From positions 120,124,305 to 120,188,304 of the forward strand of contig CM056743.1 of the NCBI GenBank assembly GCA_029851415.1: DNA of 64,000 nucleotides, in the 5' to 3' direction. A program made the translations under genes and the position numbers. This DNA comes from Eretmocerus hayati (taxonomy: Eukaryota > Arthropoda > Insecta > Hymenoptera > Aphelinidae). The notes beneath the pieces were generated by a model, which made no database searches, had not been told where the DNA came from, and saw only the letters and a list, made by a program, of their open reading frames with translations. Shown piece by piece: positions 11,801 to 23,480 of this stretch; position 1 is the stretch's first letter; the number at the start of each line of letters is the position of its first letter.

Positions 11801-14800
11801 GCTGTTTCTCTCTCCTCAATCGTGAGTGATACGATCCAAAGTTCAGGATCCCTGTTTATCCATAGAATGAGTCTCTCCAATTTATTTTTTCATGGAATGA
11901 CCTTGGATAAGGAATATTCTCACAGGTTCCTCGCGTATTTGTATTGAGATGATGATCTCGGTGATCTTAGCGCGTTAGGCCCTCCCGTGTGATTATCCAG
12001 AATTCTCTTTTGCCCTTTGAGTGTGATTTTAACATTACCTATTCAAAAAATGCGCGCAAAGTGGCATACTGCATGGCCAATCTTTCGGATTGCTTCCAAG
12101 AAGATTTCATGAAGTTTATGACGGAAAGCCGATGATAGCTACGATTGTTCGTATCAATAAACACCATAGATCATTCTCTAGGCCGAGAAGATTTGTTGAT
12201 GAGGAAAATAATACCTTTGTCGTAGCGGATTATAAAGAATCTATTGTCAAAAATGCATTCCTCAGAAGAGCTAAAAAGTGCTATTTTGGGGAGCTAGTTA
12301 ATGATCCTCGGTTTCACTTTATCGTAAGAATCGAAGTCTGATATTTGCTCGATCGTGATTCTACAGTTGTGTTGACAAGTTTCATAATGAGATAAGTTGT
12401 GTGAGGATGGTGCTTTGACCTGAATACAATTCGAGAGTAATAAGACGATCGTTCGAAAAGATAGCACTCACATTGATCTGCCGAAGACTTGGCTTTTACT
12501 ACTCATTGCGGAGAGATGCTATAAAAATATGTACTATTAATACTCAGTAACGGCTATCAACACTCCCGCGTAACCCAATCATTTGATCCTAAAAAAAGCA
12601 ATATCCTTTGGGAAAATCTTGAATACAAAAGAGTTTCGATGAATTTAATCAGTAGTCCTCGGTGATTATAGTCAGAGGCGTCGATTTTAATTTATCTTGA
12701 TCGACGATTTTAATCAAATTCAGATTGTCAAATCTAATCGGATCACCAGTCTCTCAAAATACATCTTCTCCTTACCTCAATCGCTGCAAACAAGTGACGA
12801 AAGCAGAATATGATTTGTAAGTTGCAACTGGAAAAATGATCAGACTGAACATCGCCCAGCAGCAAACGAGATTATCTATCACAAAATCTGGATGATCATG
12901 ATGACTTAACGAACAGAGTAAATTCATTCCATATTCCCTTGGAAGCTTGTCGTGATGATTTTGTTACTTTAGACCGAGTTCAAGAAAGACCTGTAGGCTC
13001 GTTAGACTTCCGGTGCAAATAAGCTTAATCCTCGCTACCTGCGTATGAACTTGGAAGGTTCAAATAGTTGAAGTGCATCGATGTAAAGGCTCATAAGATC
13101 TTGATCCTAGTTCTACAGCAGTTCTCATTCATGTTCCCATCCAAATCTTGAATCAGTCACCGATATTCGTGGTCCATTGTCTTATACCAGCTATTCCAGA
13201 ATTCAAAGCACAAATCATGTGAATCTTTTGAATTTGCGAAAATAGAGTATAATGATTCTTTCATCAAACGTTGTCAAAATCCTTGCAAAAATTTCGTATT
13301 AATGGAGGAGTATATGATTATTCTCCCATTCTTCAAATATGTTCTCTAATACTTTTTCAGTTCACTGAAATTGATTGGAGTTCGGGCAACCCCGGTTCCT
13401 AGTGAATTGACCAATCTCCAATTTTCGACTCTGAGTATCCAGGCCTCTGACGAAAAAAGTGCTCGTTGTGAGCGATCGAGCTATAACAAGTAAACTCCGT
13501 GTAAAACGGTCAAACAAATTGATTCTTTGTGATAATGTTTATCGAACTTTATGGTAACTAATTGATAGGCCTTATCAACAATGCTTTGACCTTGAAATGC
13601 AAGGATTAATAGTTTAAGACCAACACATTCATAGGCAATCTTGTACTTCTCTTTATGCTCAAAGAAGCACACTGTCAGTCAGAAGTTTTTTTTCTACCCG
13701 AAATTTTTTCTCCAATTTTGTGAGTAGAACGACTAAGTTCTACTTGACCGAAAAAAAAACTTTATTTGGGCTCATTTGAAAGGTCGTCGTGCTTCGAGAT
13801 GGCATTATTCATTTCTATCAGTACAGATCTGGATCTTCCCAATTTGAGCTTGAGCAAGGGCCAATTTCGATGATTTTTAGAAGAATTTCCTGGCTTTGGT
13901 AGCTCAAAGGTACAGGAATATTCTGGAATGGTCTCCGGGTACCTGAAAGTACAAGTCTAGAGCTTTAGAATCCGTTTTCTAACATCCTCCTACGTTACCT
14001 CTACTCCGAGCTATAACACTTCCGGTGAAGGAAAATTTTTTGCAAAAACTAACTCCTAAATTCGAAAAAGATAGAGAAATGCATCTTAACGGGAATATAA
14101 TATCTGATACTAATATCTGTCTTCTATATCATTATCAAAAGAACCAGGAGCCTTTGGTACATGCCTCAAAAAGTTAATTCCCTCGTCATTGTTTAATAAG
14201 GATGATACTTTTTCGGAAAAAATCTCCTCAGAGAAAATGTCATAGCTCCCAGTAGGAACAACGTAGGAGGATGTTGGGGAATGGATTCCAAAGCTCTAAA
14301 CTTGTACTTTCAATTCATTTGAGATCCATTCCAGAATATTTTTGTACCCGTGAGCTCCCGGAGCCAGGAGATTCTTCCAAAAATCATCGAAATTGGCACT
14401 TTTTCAAGCTCAAATTGGGAAAATCCAGATCCGTACTGGTAAAAGTGAATAACGCCATCTGGAAGTACGTAAAAAGACCTCTAGAATGAGCCCTAATAAA
14501 ATCCTTTTTGATAAAGTAGAGCCCAATACTTCCACTTACAAAATTGGTAAAAAAATTTTGGGTGTCCTAAAATTTTTAACCGACAGTGTATTGGATAGGT
14601 ATTATACTGACTCACTTTGAGTTTTCGGGAACATCATTCGAACTTCCTAGTAGCAAGATTGGGGGGTCAAAAATTTCGCATCGAGTGAATAAAAAAAAAA
14701 ATCTTCGGAGATTTCAATGGTAAGAAACATTACAGGGGTTCACGAGGTAGTGGTGTGCTGGGCTTGATTATGAAATTAAGGTTGAATAACTAAATAGCTA

Positions 14801-17800
14801 ATATTTCAATGATTCGAAAAACAAAGGTTTCCAAATCATCAAATAGATGCAAATTATACTAGTTTGTCAATCTTGCTTTGTAAATAATGGAAGAATGTTT
14901 AAGACAACTTAAAATGAATCAATATACATCTATCAAATACAATTTCCAATGTAGCGAGTGATCACAAGTACAATATTGACTTGGAACGTGATGACCTTGA
15001 ATCTTAACCTTGCAGCAACAGTCAAATTTTAGGAAAATTCAAATATTGCTGATGAGTTTAACCAATAATTCATGAGATAGCCCAATCAACATTATCGAAC
15101 ATAATTAGCTTATATGTATATTTGTTTTATCGGGGGTAGCATTCTGTATATGGTTGGTGTTAAAAAACCACATACATGAGCTACATTTGTCTGGAACTAA
15201 ACATTCAGGCGAGTAACCTATCTCTGAAAATTTTCTTCAGGAACCAATGGCACCCTTTATTTGCAGATTTTGTCAGATGATTGTATCTGGAAATATCGAA
15301 GAAAATTTTATACCGTTTGCAGTTGCTCCAATTTCTATAAAGTGCAGCACTGGAAGAGCGTTCCAACTATCAAATGTTCCTCCCAGACTCATTTCATTCC
15401 TCTAACAAAAATCACTTTCAAACTTTGTGAAGAATTCCTCTTTTAATCTTATTGAAATACCTAAATTTTGTCACTATCAATCACTCCGGTGTCACTTTCA
15501 ATGTTCCCTTTTTTCGAATTCTGAGGTATAGTTTAGTTTTTGAATGAAAAAACAATGGCTGAGTACTCCATCAGAGTCATCTACCAAGAAGGGTGGTTTC
15601 ATTTTTAACACAATAATACTGTCCCTGCAAATAACACACACCTCGAACATGATTGTATGAAAATTATTGTGAATTGTGTCAACTGTATCGCCCAAATAAG
15701 ATATGATATGCAGCTTTTGCAGAAGTTCCAGGAGATACAAAAGCATGCGTGATGTCATCCCAGAAGTTCAAGTTTATCCCAAGCCTTATACAAAGAACGT
15801 TTGATATCGAGTCATTATCTATCATTCACTTATCTCGTATCTCCCTTCACGGACATCCAGGCTGTGACCTTGTTCAGACATCCGGTATAGGATAGCCATC
15901 AGCTTCACACTCAGAACGATCTGAAAGAGTCTCATTTAGGACTTCCACGAGACAAAACGAGGCAAGGATCAAGGCGGTCAAGGACTCGCCTGGGTCATCT
16001 TTTCCGTCGCCTCAATCTCGGCGACAGGGCTCTGTGATGTCTTCTAGACAGATTTTCCTTGCTAATCCCTATGCAACATAGTTGAAATTGGAGCAACTCA
16101 ATATCAATCTGTCTCACATAATCAGCAGATTCCATAACTCATTCGTAGCTTGCGATAGCCAAGTTGGAGGATTTCCATGGTCTGAGGTTTCAATGAGGGA
16201 AAAAGCCAAAAAACAATTCAGTTTTCTACTGTCCTGACACAGAGCCGGTTATACAGTTTCCATGAATAGCTCAATGCTTGCCTTTAGTTTCATGGCGACC
16301 TTTGAGTAAGTTTTTCGACAGTCACTCACCGATGTCTGGAATGAATCCAACCGAGTGAACTCGCACCATTGACGTTGATGTAAGTAACTCGCGACAAGAA
16401 GAAACTGATGAAGACAGGGAGAAATTCGAGAGTATTGTAGATATGGTAAATATCTAGTGCTCAAGACCGCGTGGTTGTGTGACCCTTGATTCATATCGAG
16501 TCTACCATAATATACTTTTTTGGGATAGTGCGACTAAACAGCCATTTTTCCTCCCAGTTTGGTAGCAGAATTGGCGTTTAGTCACCCTGATACCAAAAAA
16601 TAGTATATGCATCTTGCTCGTCGGACCGTTTTGGGGCACGGGGAATATTTTCTCCTCGTTACACTCGAGGAAAATTCATTTCCGTACCTCAAAACGGCCA
16701 GGCCTCGCTTCGGTGCATAATGTACTAATTACACAAGCCGACAAAATGGAAAAATACCTGTTTCGGGAGACCAAACCTACATATTTCTGCGTGAAGTCGT
16801 CCGCTGAATCTCAAAGTGACATAATTTTCCCCTGGATAACCCCAAAATTTCAAGGGAATCGGAAGAAAATTTTTCCAAAGCTGGATATCGGATTCTTAGC
16901 CTCAGATTCTGGAGGGGAAGGGAATTCTACGTCTAAATATTTACTTTCGAAAATTTTCATTTCTGGTGGCGATCCTGATTAAGTAACCTGGGTGACACTC
17001 ATGATCGAGAACTCAATTTGGTACTCGTGATCGGAATTGGATGTGGTATTTGTGATCCAGAACTCAATGTGGTGTTTGGGATCAAGAATTCGATGTGGTA
17101 CTCGTTGCCGAGAACTCTATGTGGTTCTCAATCACAAGTTCTACATCAAGAACATCCCCATTGAGTTCTCGGCCACGAGTACCACATTGAGTTTTCGATC
17201 ACGAGTAACACATTGGGCTCTGGATTCAAGATACCACACTCAGTTCTGGATTCCGAATGCCACTTTGAGTTCTAGATCACGGGTACCACATTGAGTTCTC
17301 GATCACGTGTACCCAATTGAGTTATGGATCACAAGTACCGCATTGAGTATTCGATCACAAATACCACATCCAGTTCTGGATCGCAAGTACCACATTGAGT
17401 TCTGGATCACAGGTACCACATTCAGCTCTGGAGCACGAGTATCACATTAAGTTCTCGATCACGAATATTACATTCAATTCTAAATTATTTTTGAAATTCA
17501 ACTCACAAGGAGAGTCCAACGGGTTTGGAAGCTGGATCTGGCTGAAACTCTAGGAATCATCTCCTTCCAGCGCCAAAAGATGATACCTAAAGCGTCAGAG
17601 TCTAACGCTCAAGCGTTTCCGAACTACAACCATACAATTTTTTCACATATACAGATATGCTGTAACGCATAGTTCTTGAATTGTAGCTCGGGAACGCTTG
17701 AGCGTTAGACTCCACGGCTCTAGGTATAATCTGTTGATGCTGAAAGGAGATGATTCCTAGAGTTTCGGCCAGATCTAGCTCCCGAGCCCATTAGACTCTC

Positions 17801-20800
17801 CTTGTCAGGCAGAAAGTCGCTTCATTCAAGTGTTTCGGGTTAGGCTAAAATTATGGTAGCACATCTTCTAGCTTACGAGGGGAGGTCAGAGTCCACAGGA
17901 ACTCAAACTCCGTGAAATTTTTGTCTGATACTGTTTGGGGCAAAAAATATACGTATTTTTCAGTTTACTTGAATAGGCCTCTAGAGCTTCTGGGAGAATA
18001 TATGAAGTCTGCAAGTTTACTGATGACTGTCCATGTATGATCATACATCATCACGCATGGTCATAGACGGTGTACTCACGGACACTCAGATAATACTAAC
18101 CTGGTCAAATAGTTCGTGACCTTATCTCATGTGGACCTCAAAAATGTTCCTTGGAACACACAGGATCCTCACATTGAGTCATAATCCTCATCCAAAAGAT
18201 GCAAGTGAACCAATAGTTCTCAAAGTCTCAACCAAAATATCGTCTTTTATCCCTCCACTGGCGATGTATGTGCCTTCTTATACCTGCAGGTCGATTCAAA
18301 GTCATCGAGATGAGGTATATTGCTATCATTATATTCGTAATAATATCTACAAACTTTTGGATGAAACACTTTTCAATGCCCGAAAATGCTTGGTGTGCCG
18401 GAATCAGCTTATACAACTCGCCCAATTTCTTAACCATGGCGCATCCTTGTTCATATAATTATGTGGACAAGTTAAAAGTGTTTCATACAGAGGTTTGTAG
18501 ATATCATTCCGAATATAATGATAGCAATGCGCATCATCTCCGTGAATTTTAATCGATCTATAGGTACAAGAATGTACACTCACCGGAGAAAATATCTGAA
18601 CAAATCCGAAAAACTTTTTCTACCCCTGAACCGCTGTTTGGAATCTTGGGATTGGGTTTCTATTCTGATGGCTTAAGAGCGCAATCACGATCATCAAGAC
18701 ACAACAAACGGTCGAATTTGAATTGGAACAGCAGCTCAGGGACGAAAAGCTTTTTCAGATCTGTTCAGGTATTTTGTCCAGCGGGTGTACATACATTACC
18801 AGTGAAAACATAAAAGACGATACTTTGGTTGAGACTTTGAGAACAATTAATTCGCTAGCATCTTTCGAATGAAGCTAAGGCCTCAATGTGAGGATCTTGT
18901 GGGCTTCAAGTAATATTTTTGAGGTCCACATGAGATAAAGGCACCAACTATCTGACCAGGTTAGTATGTTCTCAGTGTCTGTGAGTCCACGGTCTATGAC
19001 CATGCACGATCATGTATGATTATGCATGCACAGTTATCAGTAAACTTGCAGACTTCATATATTTTTCCTGAAGCTCTAGAGGCCTATTCAAGTAAACTGA
19101 AAAATGCGTATTCTTTTGCTCCAAACAGTATGTAAAAAAATTTTAATGGAGTTTAACCCTCGAAGACCCTGACCTCCCCTTGTTAGTCGATTACGAAGAG
19201 AATCCCGTTGGATTCATCTCAACAGCTAAGAAACTCGAGTCAAGCAATTTTCTGCCAGAGTTAGATTTCAACAATGATAGTGCCTTGGTCCTGCCGAGAG
19301 CGGCGGTGATCATCGAGACTTATTTCGGTTTCAGTTCTGGTTCTCGAGACACGACAATGCCGAGGAGAAGGCTAACCTCGATAACGTGGAGGCCCTAAAT
19401 TGAGATCAAGTGGTTGTGGAAATTATGACTCGCGCTCCTGATTCCTCCTGTTGGGAGCCTGGGAATCCGAGTCGAGAGTCGGGAAACACCAAACCATCAC
19501 TGGAAAAAGAAATCCTTACTCTCAGATTGTCGTAGTGTCTTATTGTTGCATCTTACATTTGTTCAAATCTGACCGTCAGATGAAAAGAATACCGCTTTGT
19601 TCTTCATGTCAGAAAATACGACGATGTCGAGAGTATTCGACTTCAATAAAGGTTCGTCGTCTAAGAATCAGGCGAATTTCGTCTCACACACCTGCTGTAC
19701 GAGCTATGTTTACACATGTAAAACCTTCCAAATTTGAATATTCAACTACTCGACAATTAGTTTTGTCTATGATTGTGGTTTTTGTGTGTTCGCGAATCGT
19801 CAAAATCTTAATCATGGATTTATAAGAGGTTTGAAAAGTATATGGAAGTATTTTCCCATCTCTCGCAAAAGAAGTATAATCTAACCTATTATAAACATAA
19901 ACATACATCGGTGAGACTGAGAGTTCTAGAGTTCAGCCGTGAATGATGCTGTCTGTCCCTCATCCGATCACAGAGCGCGATTTTCGATTAGTCGATATAT
20001 TTCTCGAACGCATCGAATTCTGAACGAAGCTACGTTCACGTCTGTACGATCTAATGTCTGTAAATTTAGAGTTGAGATCTATCGTCCACTGCTAAGATGC
20101 CACATTCGACCATCTTGGATTGACTCGTGTGTCGGCATGGAGACTATGAAAAGGTTACTATAGCCTCCATGTGTGTCGGTATCACAGGTCACGACCACGC
20201 GGACGTACACCAAACAAGTATGTCTGGTTGCCTGTTTTCAGGATCATTCGATAATGGTTCGGTAGTTGATGGACGATTTTATTATTTTAAGCAGTCTTAT
20301 TGCGAGCTGCCCCCCCCCCCGTTATTTGTGATAGATATATGGGCTATTCCGCAAAAACTATTAAAATGTTTTGAGCTGAAATTCTCAAACGATGTAGGAT
20401 AAGTTCAATCCAAAAATTGACTCACCAACTCCCATCAAAAATAAAAGCTATAGGAAGGAATCTAAATGGAGAGTTGATGAAGTCTCTTGGAGTTGACTAT
20501 TGAAGATGAGGGTTTTTCAATCCAATGAAAAATCCATACCTTCCAATGTTCATCATGAAGAAAAATTGAGAGATGGAACTCATCAGTGTAAATTTGGTAG
20601 AAGTATGTAGTAGTTCAGATGAGCTTTGATTCAATATCATAATATGCTAATTCCTGAGAGTGATAATAATTGCAAATCATTCGCCATGTATTCGAGAATT
20701 GAGAATCTCATCTGTGTTCCGGGAAAAACTATATTCCATATTATAAATGAATTCTAAAATCGAAAAATTGGCAGTGGTATTTGTGTAGAGGAAGGTGACT

Positions 20801-22026
20801 GTGGATCCGTGTAACTCCTAAAAATACTCTTTTGTTCAGAAAATAACCGATAAACCGAAAGAAATACGCGCGCTTGCGCGCGGTGAATACCTAGTAAGAT
20901 CAGATCCCGCTTCAGACGAAGCGCTTGCTCATTTTGATGATTTTCATCTCACATTTGTTGCATCTTGTAGTAAGAACGAAATCAATCTGAAGGTAAGGAT
21001 TTCTTTTTGTAATGATTGGGAGAACGCCGAGAACACCATTTTCGGTAATGAGGGATCTCTACATCAGCTGTGATTGATTTTCGATCCGTTAAAATTGTTC
21101 TATTATCGACAATCTGAGTTCCTCGAACTGTACGCAAATTCCGTTATTTATCAGGTATATATTTCTCCGCAGCGCGGGTGTATTGCTGGATGACACCGAA
21201 GTTGAATACGTCTGAGGAGGTAAGAGCTTCCAATCAGGATATCTGGTGAAATAACTTTGATCGAACTCCACCGTCCAAAAATCAGTTGTTTCGACTCCGC
21301 TGTTCAGAAGTTCATGTTTCAGGCCTGAAGTCTTGAAAGCATTCTATGGACCATGCATAAGCTTACAATTTTTGAAAATGGGTTACTTTCGGACATCTAA
21401 ACATGTCCATCTTCACGTTCAAATCACTCCTTCCCCCCCCCCTCTCAATAGTGACGATTCGACCTGAATGTTCGACACGTACTTTCTAAGCAATTGCAAA
21501 CTATAACGCATGGTCCGTAGAAAGCCTTCGAGACTTCTAGATTGGTTCCCTGTCGAATATCTAAATTTTGTGACTAATTAGAAATATGAGCATAGCTTAC
21601 CTAAGTCTTTTCCTGGTCCTCGTAAGATCAAATTCACTGACCACATGAAGATACCGTGTTGCATATAGACAACTGGTTTTCCTGGTGCAGACGGGCGAGA
21701 AGGACTCCCACTTATTCTATGCAGCACCAGTTCGTAACCATCGCTGTAAACTGTATGCTCCTCTGCAGTGTAACTATGTCCTTTGACTATCTCAGTCTTT
21801 AGAGTAATTACGCAATACCATGGTTAGAAGTCTGCTTTCACATAGGAAAAAATCGATTTACACTTACAAAGTTGAAATCTCGTTGGGAAAACACTGAATC
21901 AAATGATGGATCTTTGGAAATGTTACTGGAGACAGAACTAGGCAAATCATGTCCAAGAGAGAGGATACCTTCCTTCAACAGCAAGCAAATCATAGTGGTT
22001 ACAAGATGTACATAAAGTGATGCCAT
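8887..22026 (-). CDS. Lipase A: acid lipase-family (abhydrolase) gene, exons 1-4, 3' end beyond window
   Basis: A secreted or lysosomal lipid-ester hydrolase by family. Exons on the minus strand: 22026-21868, 21796-21601, 9435-9321 and 9130-8887, all with GT/AG borders and intron phases 0, 1, 2, 0. The 714 coding bases give 238 residues. Residues 1 to about 23 form a signal peptide (ATG chosen for this). The N-terminal lipase region has [19 protein letters not shown], then [26 protein letters not shown], and the nucleophile elbow GYSAG (Ser188). Exons for the catalytic Asp and His are missing: between 8886 and position 1 I see only a MITE and the LINE, so they must lie left of the window. Intron 2 is about 12.2 kb and intron 4 exceeds 8.8 kb, both full of repeats. 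It is a tandem paralogue of lipase B. No stop or frameshift is seen in these four exons. Whether it is still expressed is open. Confidence 0.88.
9436..9829. other. Intron sequence with an A/T-rich retroelement-like tail
   Basis: Start of the long intron 2 of lipase A. At about 9521-9553 there is a TTTTA run followed by a short stretch around ATACGGGCAATATGCCC. It looks like the 3' tail of a non-LTR element on the minus strand, but no coding part follows. Nothing else is recognised. Confidence 0.35.
9890..10990. mobile_element. Palindromic element rich in GATAGCTATCG
   Basis: Inverted arms at about 9890-10210 and 10755-10990 share GATAGCTATCGGCCGG, CAGGCCGATAGGC and GAACTGAGAGAA in opposite orientation with moderate divergence. 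Each arm holds several copies of the short palindrome GATAGCTATC. The loop is about 540 bp without a gene. It appears inserted into an older palindromic element whose parts lie at 9830-9890 and 10985-11069. Confidence 0.65.
11070..11230 (-). mobile_element. tRNA-derived SINE
   Basis: On the minus strand a 72-nt tRNA-like head (11229-11158) folds into a cloverleaf: acceptor GCCCCGG, D arm, anticodon stem CCGGT/ACTGG with loop CCGGAGA, and a perfect T stem GCGAG/CTCGC. A short body of about 25 bp and a long, interrupted A-run follow. The acceptor has a terminal G-A mismatch and two G-T pairs, and position 33 is C rather than U, so it is unlikely to be a working tRNA. A and B boxes (TGGTCTAGTGGTTGAGG, AGTTCAAATCT) are recognisable. 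This is the usual form of a tRNA-derived SINE. Confidence 0.75.
11340..11700. mobile_element. Hairpin MITE
   Basis: Inverted arms around a centre near 11495 share TTTATTCGAGCTCATC, ATACACCAAGGCTTGAATT and TTTCATGGTATCACTTTTC with their complements. The same words occur at 9880-9920 and 10985-11060, where a second copy of the family has been split by another palindromic element and the SINE. Confidence 0.7.
11701..13668. other. Intron sequence without a recognised feature
   Basis: About 2 kb inside intron 2 of lipase A. One frame at 12090-12341 (83 codons) is open but has no family motif and no splice context I would trust. No terminal repeats or arrays were seen. Confidence 0.4.
13669..14588. 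mobile_element. Palindromic element with CACTGTCRGT ends
   Basis: The left end CACTGTCAGTCAGAAG is inverse to the right end TTAACCGACAGTG. Arms of about 300-400 bp match with moderate divergence (for example CAGATCTGGATCTTCCCAA against TTGGGAAAATCCAGATCCG). No transposase. About 0.9 kb, non-autonomous, in intron 2 of lipase A. Confidence 0.7.
14589..16502. other. Intron sequence without a recognised feature
   Basis: About 1.9 kb of A/T-rich sequence inside intron 2 of lipase A. Only short open frames with no recognisable motif; no arrays or inverted termini found. Confidence 0.4.
16503..16611. repeat. 109-bp hairpin
   Basis: Imperfect inverted repeat: ATAATATACTTTTTTGGGAT and GCGACTAAACAGCC at the left match GGCGTTTAGTCACC and the right end around ATACCAAAAAATAGTATAT. 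Probably a short MITE. Confidence 0.55.
16612..17002. other. Unrecognised 122-codon open frame region
   Basis: A frame open from 16614 to 16982 on the plus strand has 122 codons, no known motif, signal or splice context. It lies in intron 2 of lipase A between a hairpin and a minisatellite and may be repeat-derived. I do not call it a gene. Confidence 0.25.
17003..17480. repeat. 26-bp minisatellite with an orientation switch
   Basis: Units of 26 bp such as GATCxxGAACTCAATGTGGT repeat about five times from 17003. From about 17142 the same unit continues in reverse complement (ACCACATTGAGTTCTCGATC type) about twelve to thirteen times. The period is strict and divergence is moderate. It contains no gene. 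Confidence 0.85.
17506..17804. mobile_element. TIR MITE, CAAGGAGAGTC family, copy 1
   Basis: 299 bp between CAAGGAGAGTCCAACGGG and the inverse right end GACTCTCCTTG, with a 3-bp TCA on each side (17503-17505, 17805-17807). The arms match inward over about 125 bp, including CTCAAGCGTTTCCGA. A large second copy lies at 33412-35820. Confidence 0.8.
17876..19181. mobile_element. 1.3 kb palindromic element with nested hairpins
   Basis: Left end GAGGGGAGGTCAGAG, right end CTGACCTCCCCTTG. Arms of about 385 bp (17876 to about 18265, and about 18800-19181) share GAGGCCTATTCAAGTAAACT, CATGTGGACCTCAAAAAT and AAAGTCTCAACCAAA-type words in inverse order. The middle holds a second inverted repeat (about 18309-18548) and a separate MITE (18575-18789). 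No transposase. Confidence 0.75.
18575..18789. mobile_element. MITE, TACACTCACCGG family, copy 1
   Basis: Ends TACACTCACCGGA and CCAGCGGGTGTA; inner arms share CTGAACxxATCxGAAAAA and CAGCxxTxAGGGACxAAAAG. 215 bp. A same-length relative lies at 49556-49770. It is inserted in the centre of the 17876-19181 palindrome. Confidence 0.75.
19182..21600. other. Intron sequence without a recognised feature
   Basis: The rest of intron 2 of lipase A. Several short open frames (up to 124 codons, at 19451-19825) lack motifs. A C-run lies at about 20311-20320 and another near 21434-21443. Nothing else supported. Confidence 0.4.
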
Positions 22027-22090
22027 TTTACTCTGAAACTCTCACGCTTCTTCCGCTTGTAATACTGACTCCAGAGCCACTCTGATATTA

Positions 22091-22096
22091 CTTATA
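22091..22096 (-). promoter_or_regulatory. Possible TATA box of lipase A
   Basis: TATAAG on the minus strand, about 65 bp upstream of the lipase A ATG. The spacing is close to that of the TATA box of lipase B. Weak on its own. Confidence 0.35.
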
Positions 22097-22867
22097 CATA
22101 AATTTGGTTGTGTTATCAGTTTGTTGCCAAATCTTCGGGACGATAAAGCGAATCAATTGGTTTTATTGAATAAGGCTATTGAGTAAATTCCCCTGGCACC
22201 GAATTTAACTCTCTAACGGCTCCACTCAACTTCCAACAAGCCCATGGCCATTTGACTTCCAGCCTCACGAAAATTTTTCTTAATCAGCTGAGGGCTTGAC
22301 TCGCTAGTGGGTTGTGGTAATTAATCTTCACGTTCCTTTCATCAATTAAGAATGCATCAATTCAATGATAAGAGACGACAGTTTCTTTTCCATTCAAATC
22401 CCGATCGTAATTGCATTACTTAGTTTATGCATGGATGGATTTAGAAGCTTCCACTCATTAACATTTATTACACGCGTCAAATCACTTTATTTGCTTCGAT
22501 CGCTTGTTACCTTCTCAAATGATCGATGGCAATAACAATTGAAGTTGGTAACTCGAGTGAGTAGAAGCCATGAACAAACATAACCACTTGATACAATACT
22601 AATCCAATGAAATCATATATATTGTTGTAATTGTGTACAGCTCCATGCATCAAATTATGTAAATTCATTGCGTCTTCTATAGTTGCTCAGACAACAAAAC
22701 GACTTTTCTGGCCTTCACATCCCTCAACGCTTTAGCGAAACGTGTGATCTTGATACGGAAGAAATGTGTGGTTTTAAGAGCTCAGGATGGTCTATTCTTG
22801 GTCGAAATTCAAAATTTCGACAATTTTTTTTTTTATCAGAAATCTTGATCGATTAGACCCTAAAATT
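22097..22867. other. Upstream flank of lipase A
   Basis: About 770 bp upstream of lipase A with no gene or repeat recognised. It should hold the promoter-proximal region of that gene. Confidence 0.35.
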
Positions 22868-22984
22868 CGAGGAAAAAATTGTATGAACGTTCGGAGTGGG
22901 TGGTATCGCTTCCGAAATAAGCCATCATATGTATTTTTGGAAGTGATATCAACCACTCCGAACGTTCATACAATTTTTTTCTCG
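22868..22984. repeat. 117-bp hairpin
   Basis: Nearly perfect inverted repeat: CGAGGAAAAAATTGTATGAA at the left, its complement around TTCATACAATTTTTTTCTCG at the right. The arms also share CGTTCGGAGTGG / CCACTCCGAACG. Probable MITE just left of the BEL insertion. Confidence 0.75.
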
Positions 22985-23136
22985 AAGTTCAGGAAGCTAC
23001 TTTGAAAAAACTGTTCTTTCCATTAGAAAGTATCTCGTATCTTGTATTCGTGACGACACGGCCCATGTAGCTTGCTCCATGTAGTAGTTGGACGGTTCAC
23101 AGGCGCCAGTGATCCAAACTCGTTTGACAAGATTAT

Positions 23137-23460
23137 TGTTTATGTAGCACCGATCAAACAATGTCCGCGACAGCACACATACATTCACGCACACATTAGC
23201 TAAGCCATCAAGTGGCATTAGATGCTCAACCGGCAGTAGAACCGACTGCAGTATATATATATAGACATTCAGCCGCTCGGCTACAGGCCTCCCGCTCTGC
23301 TCCGGTTCAGTCAGTCTTCTTGTGGATCGCGAACAGTACGCACACTCTCCACCACCTCGAGCATGTATCATATTGCTCAATATAGTTTTGCGAACAGTTC
23401 AATTAAACCTCTCCTCTAGTTCATTCTGCATTCACCTGAATCCAACCCCGCATATAAACA
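23137..23460 (+). repeat. BEL 5' LTR
   Basis: Begins TGTTTATGTAGCACCG and ends TATAAACA (TG...CA). Contains a TATA-like stretch (about 23252-23262) and ATTAAA as a possible polyadenylation signal (about 23402). Same length as the 3' LTR. Confidence 0.95.
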
Positions 23461-23462
23461 TT

Positions 23463-23480
23463 TGGTCCTTCGAGCCTTCG
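23463..23480 (+). promoter_or_regulatory. BEL primer-binding site
   Basis: TGGTCCTTCGAGCCTTCG starts two bases after the 5' LTR. It begins with TGG, the complement of a tRNA CCA end. The matching tRNA was not identified. Confidence 0.7.

Noticed and set aside
16614..16982. A 122-codon gene candidate
   Set aside because: No motif, no splice or promoter context, surrounded by repeats inside an intron.
18268..18552. A 94-codon frame with a hydrophobic, signal-like start ([16 protein letters not shown])
   Set aside because: It lies inside an inner palindrome of a mobile element, and its two ends pair with each other; composition, not selection, explains it.
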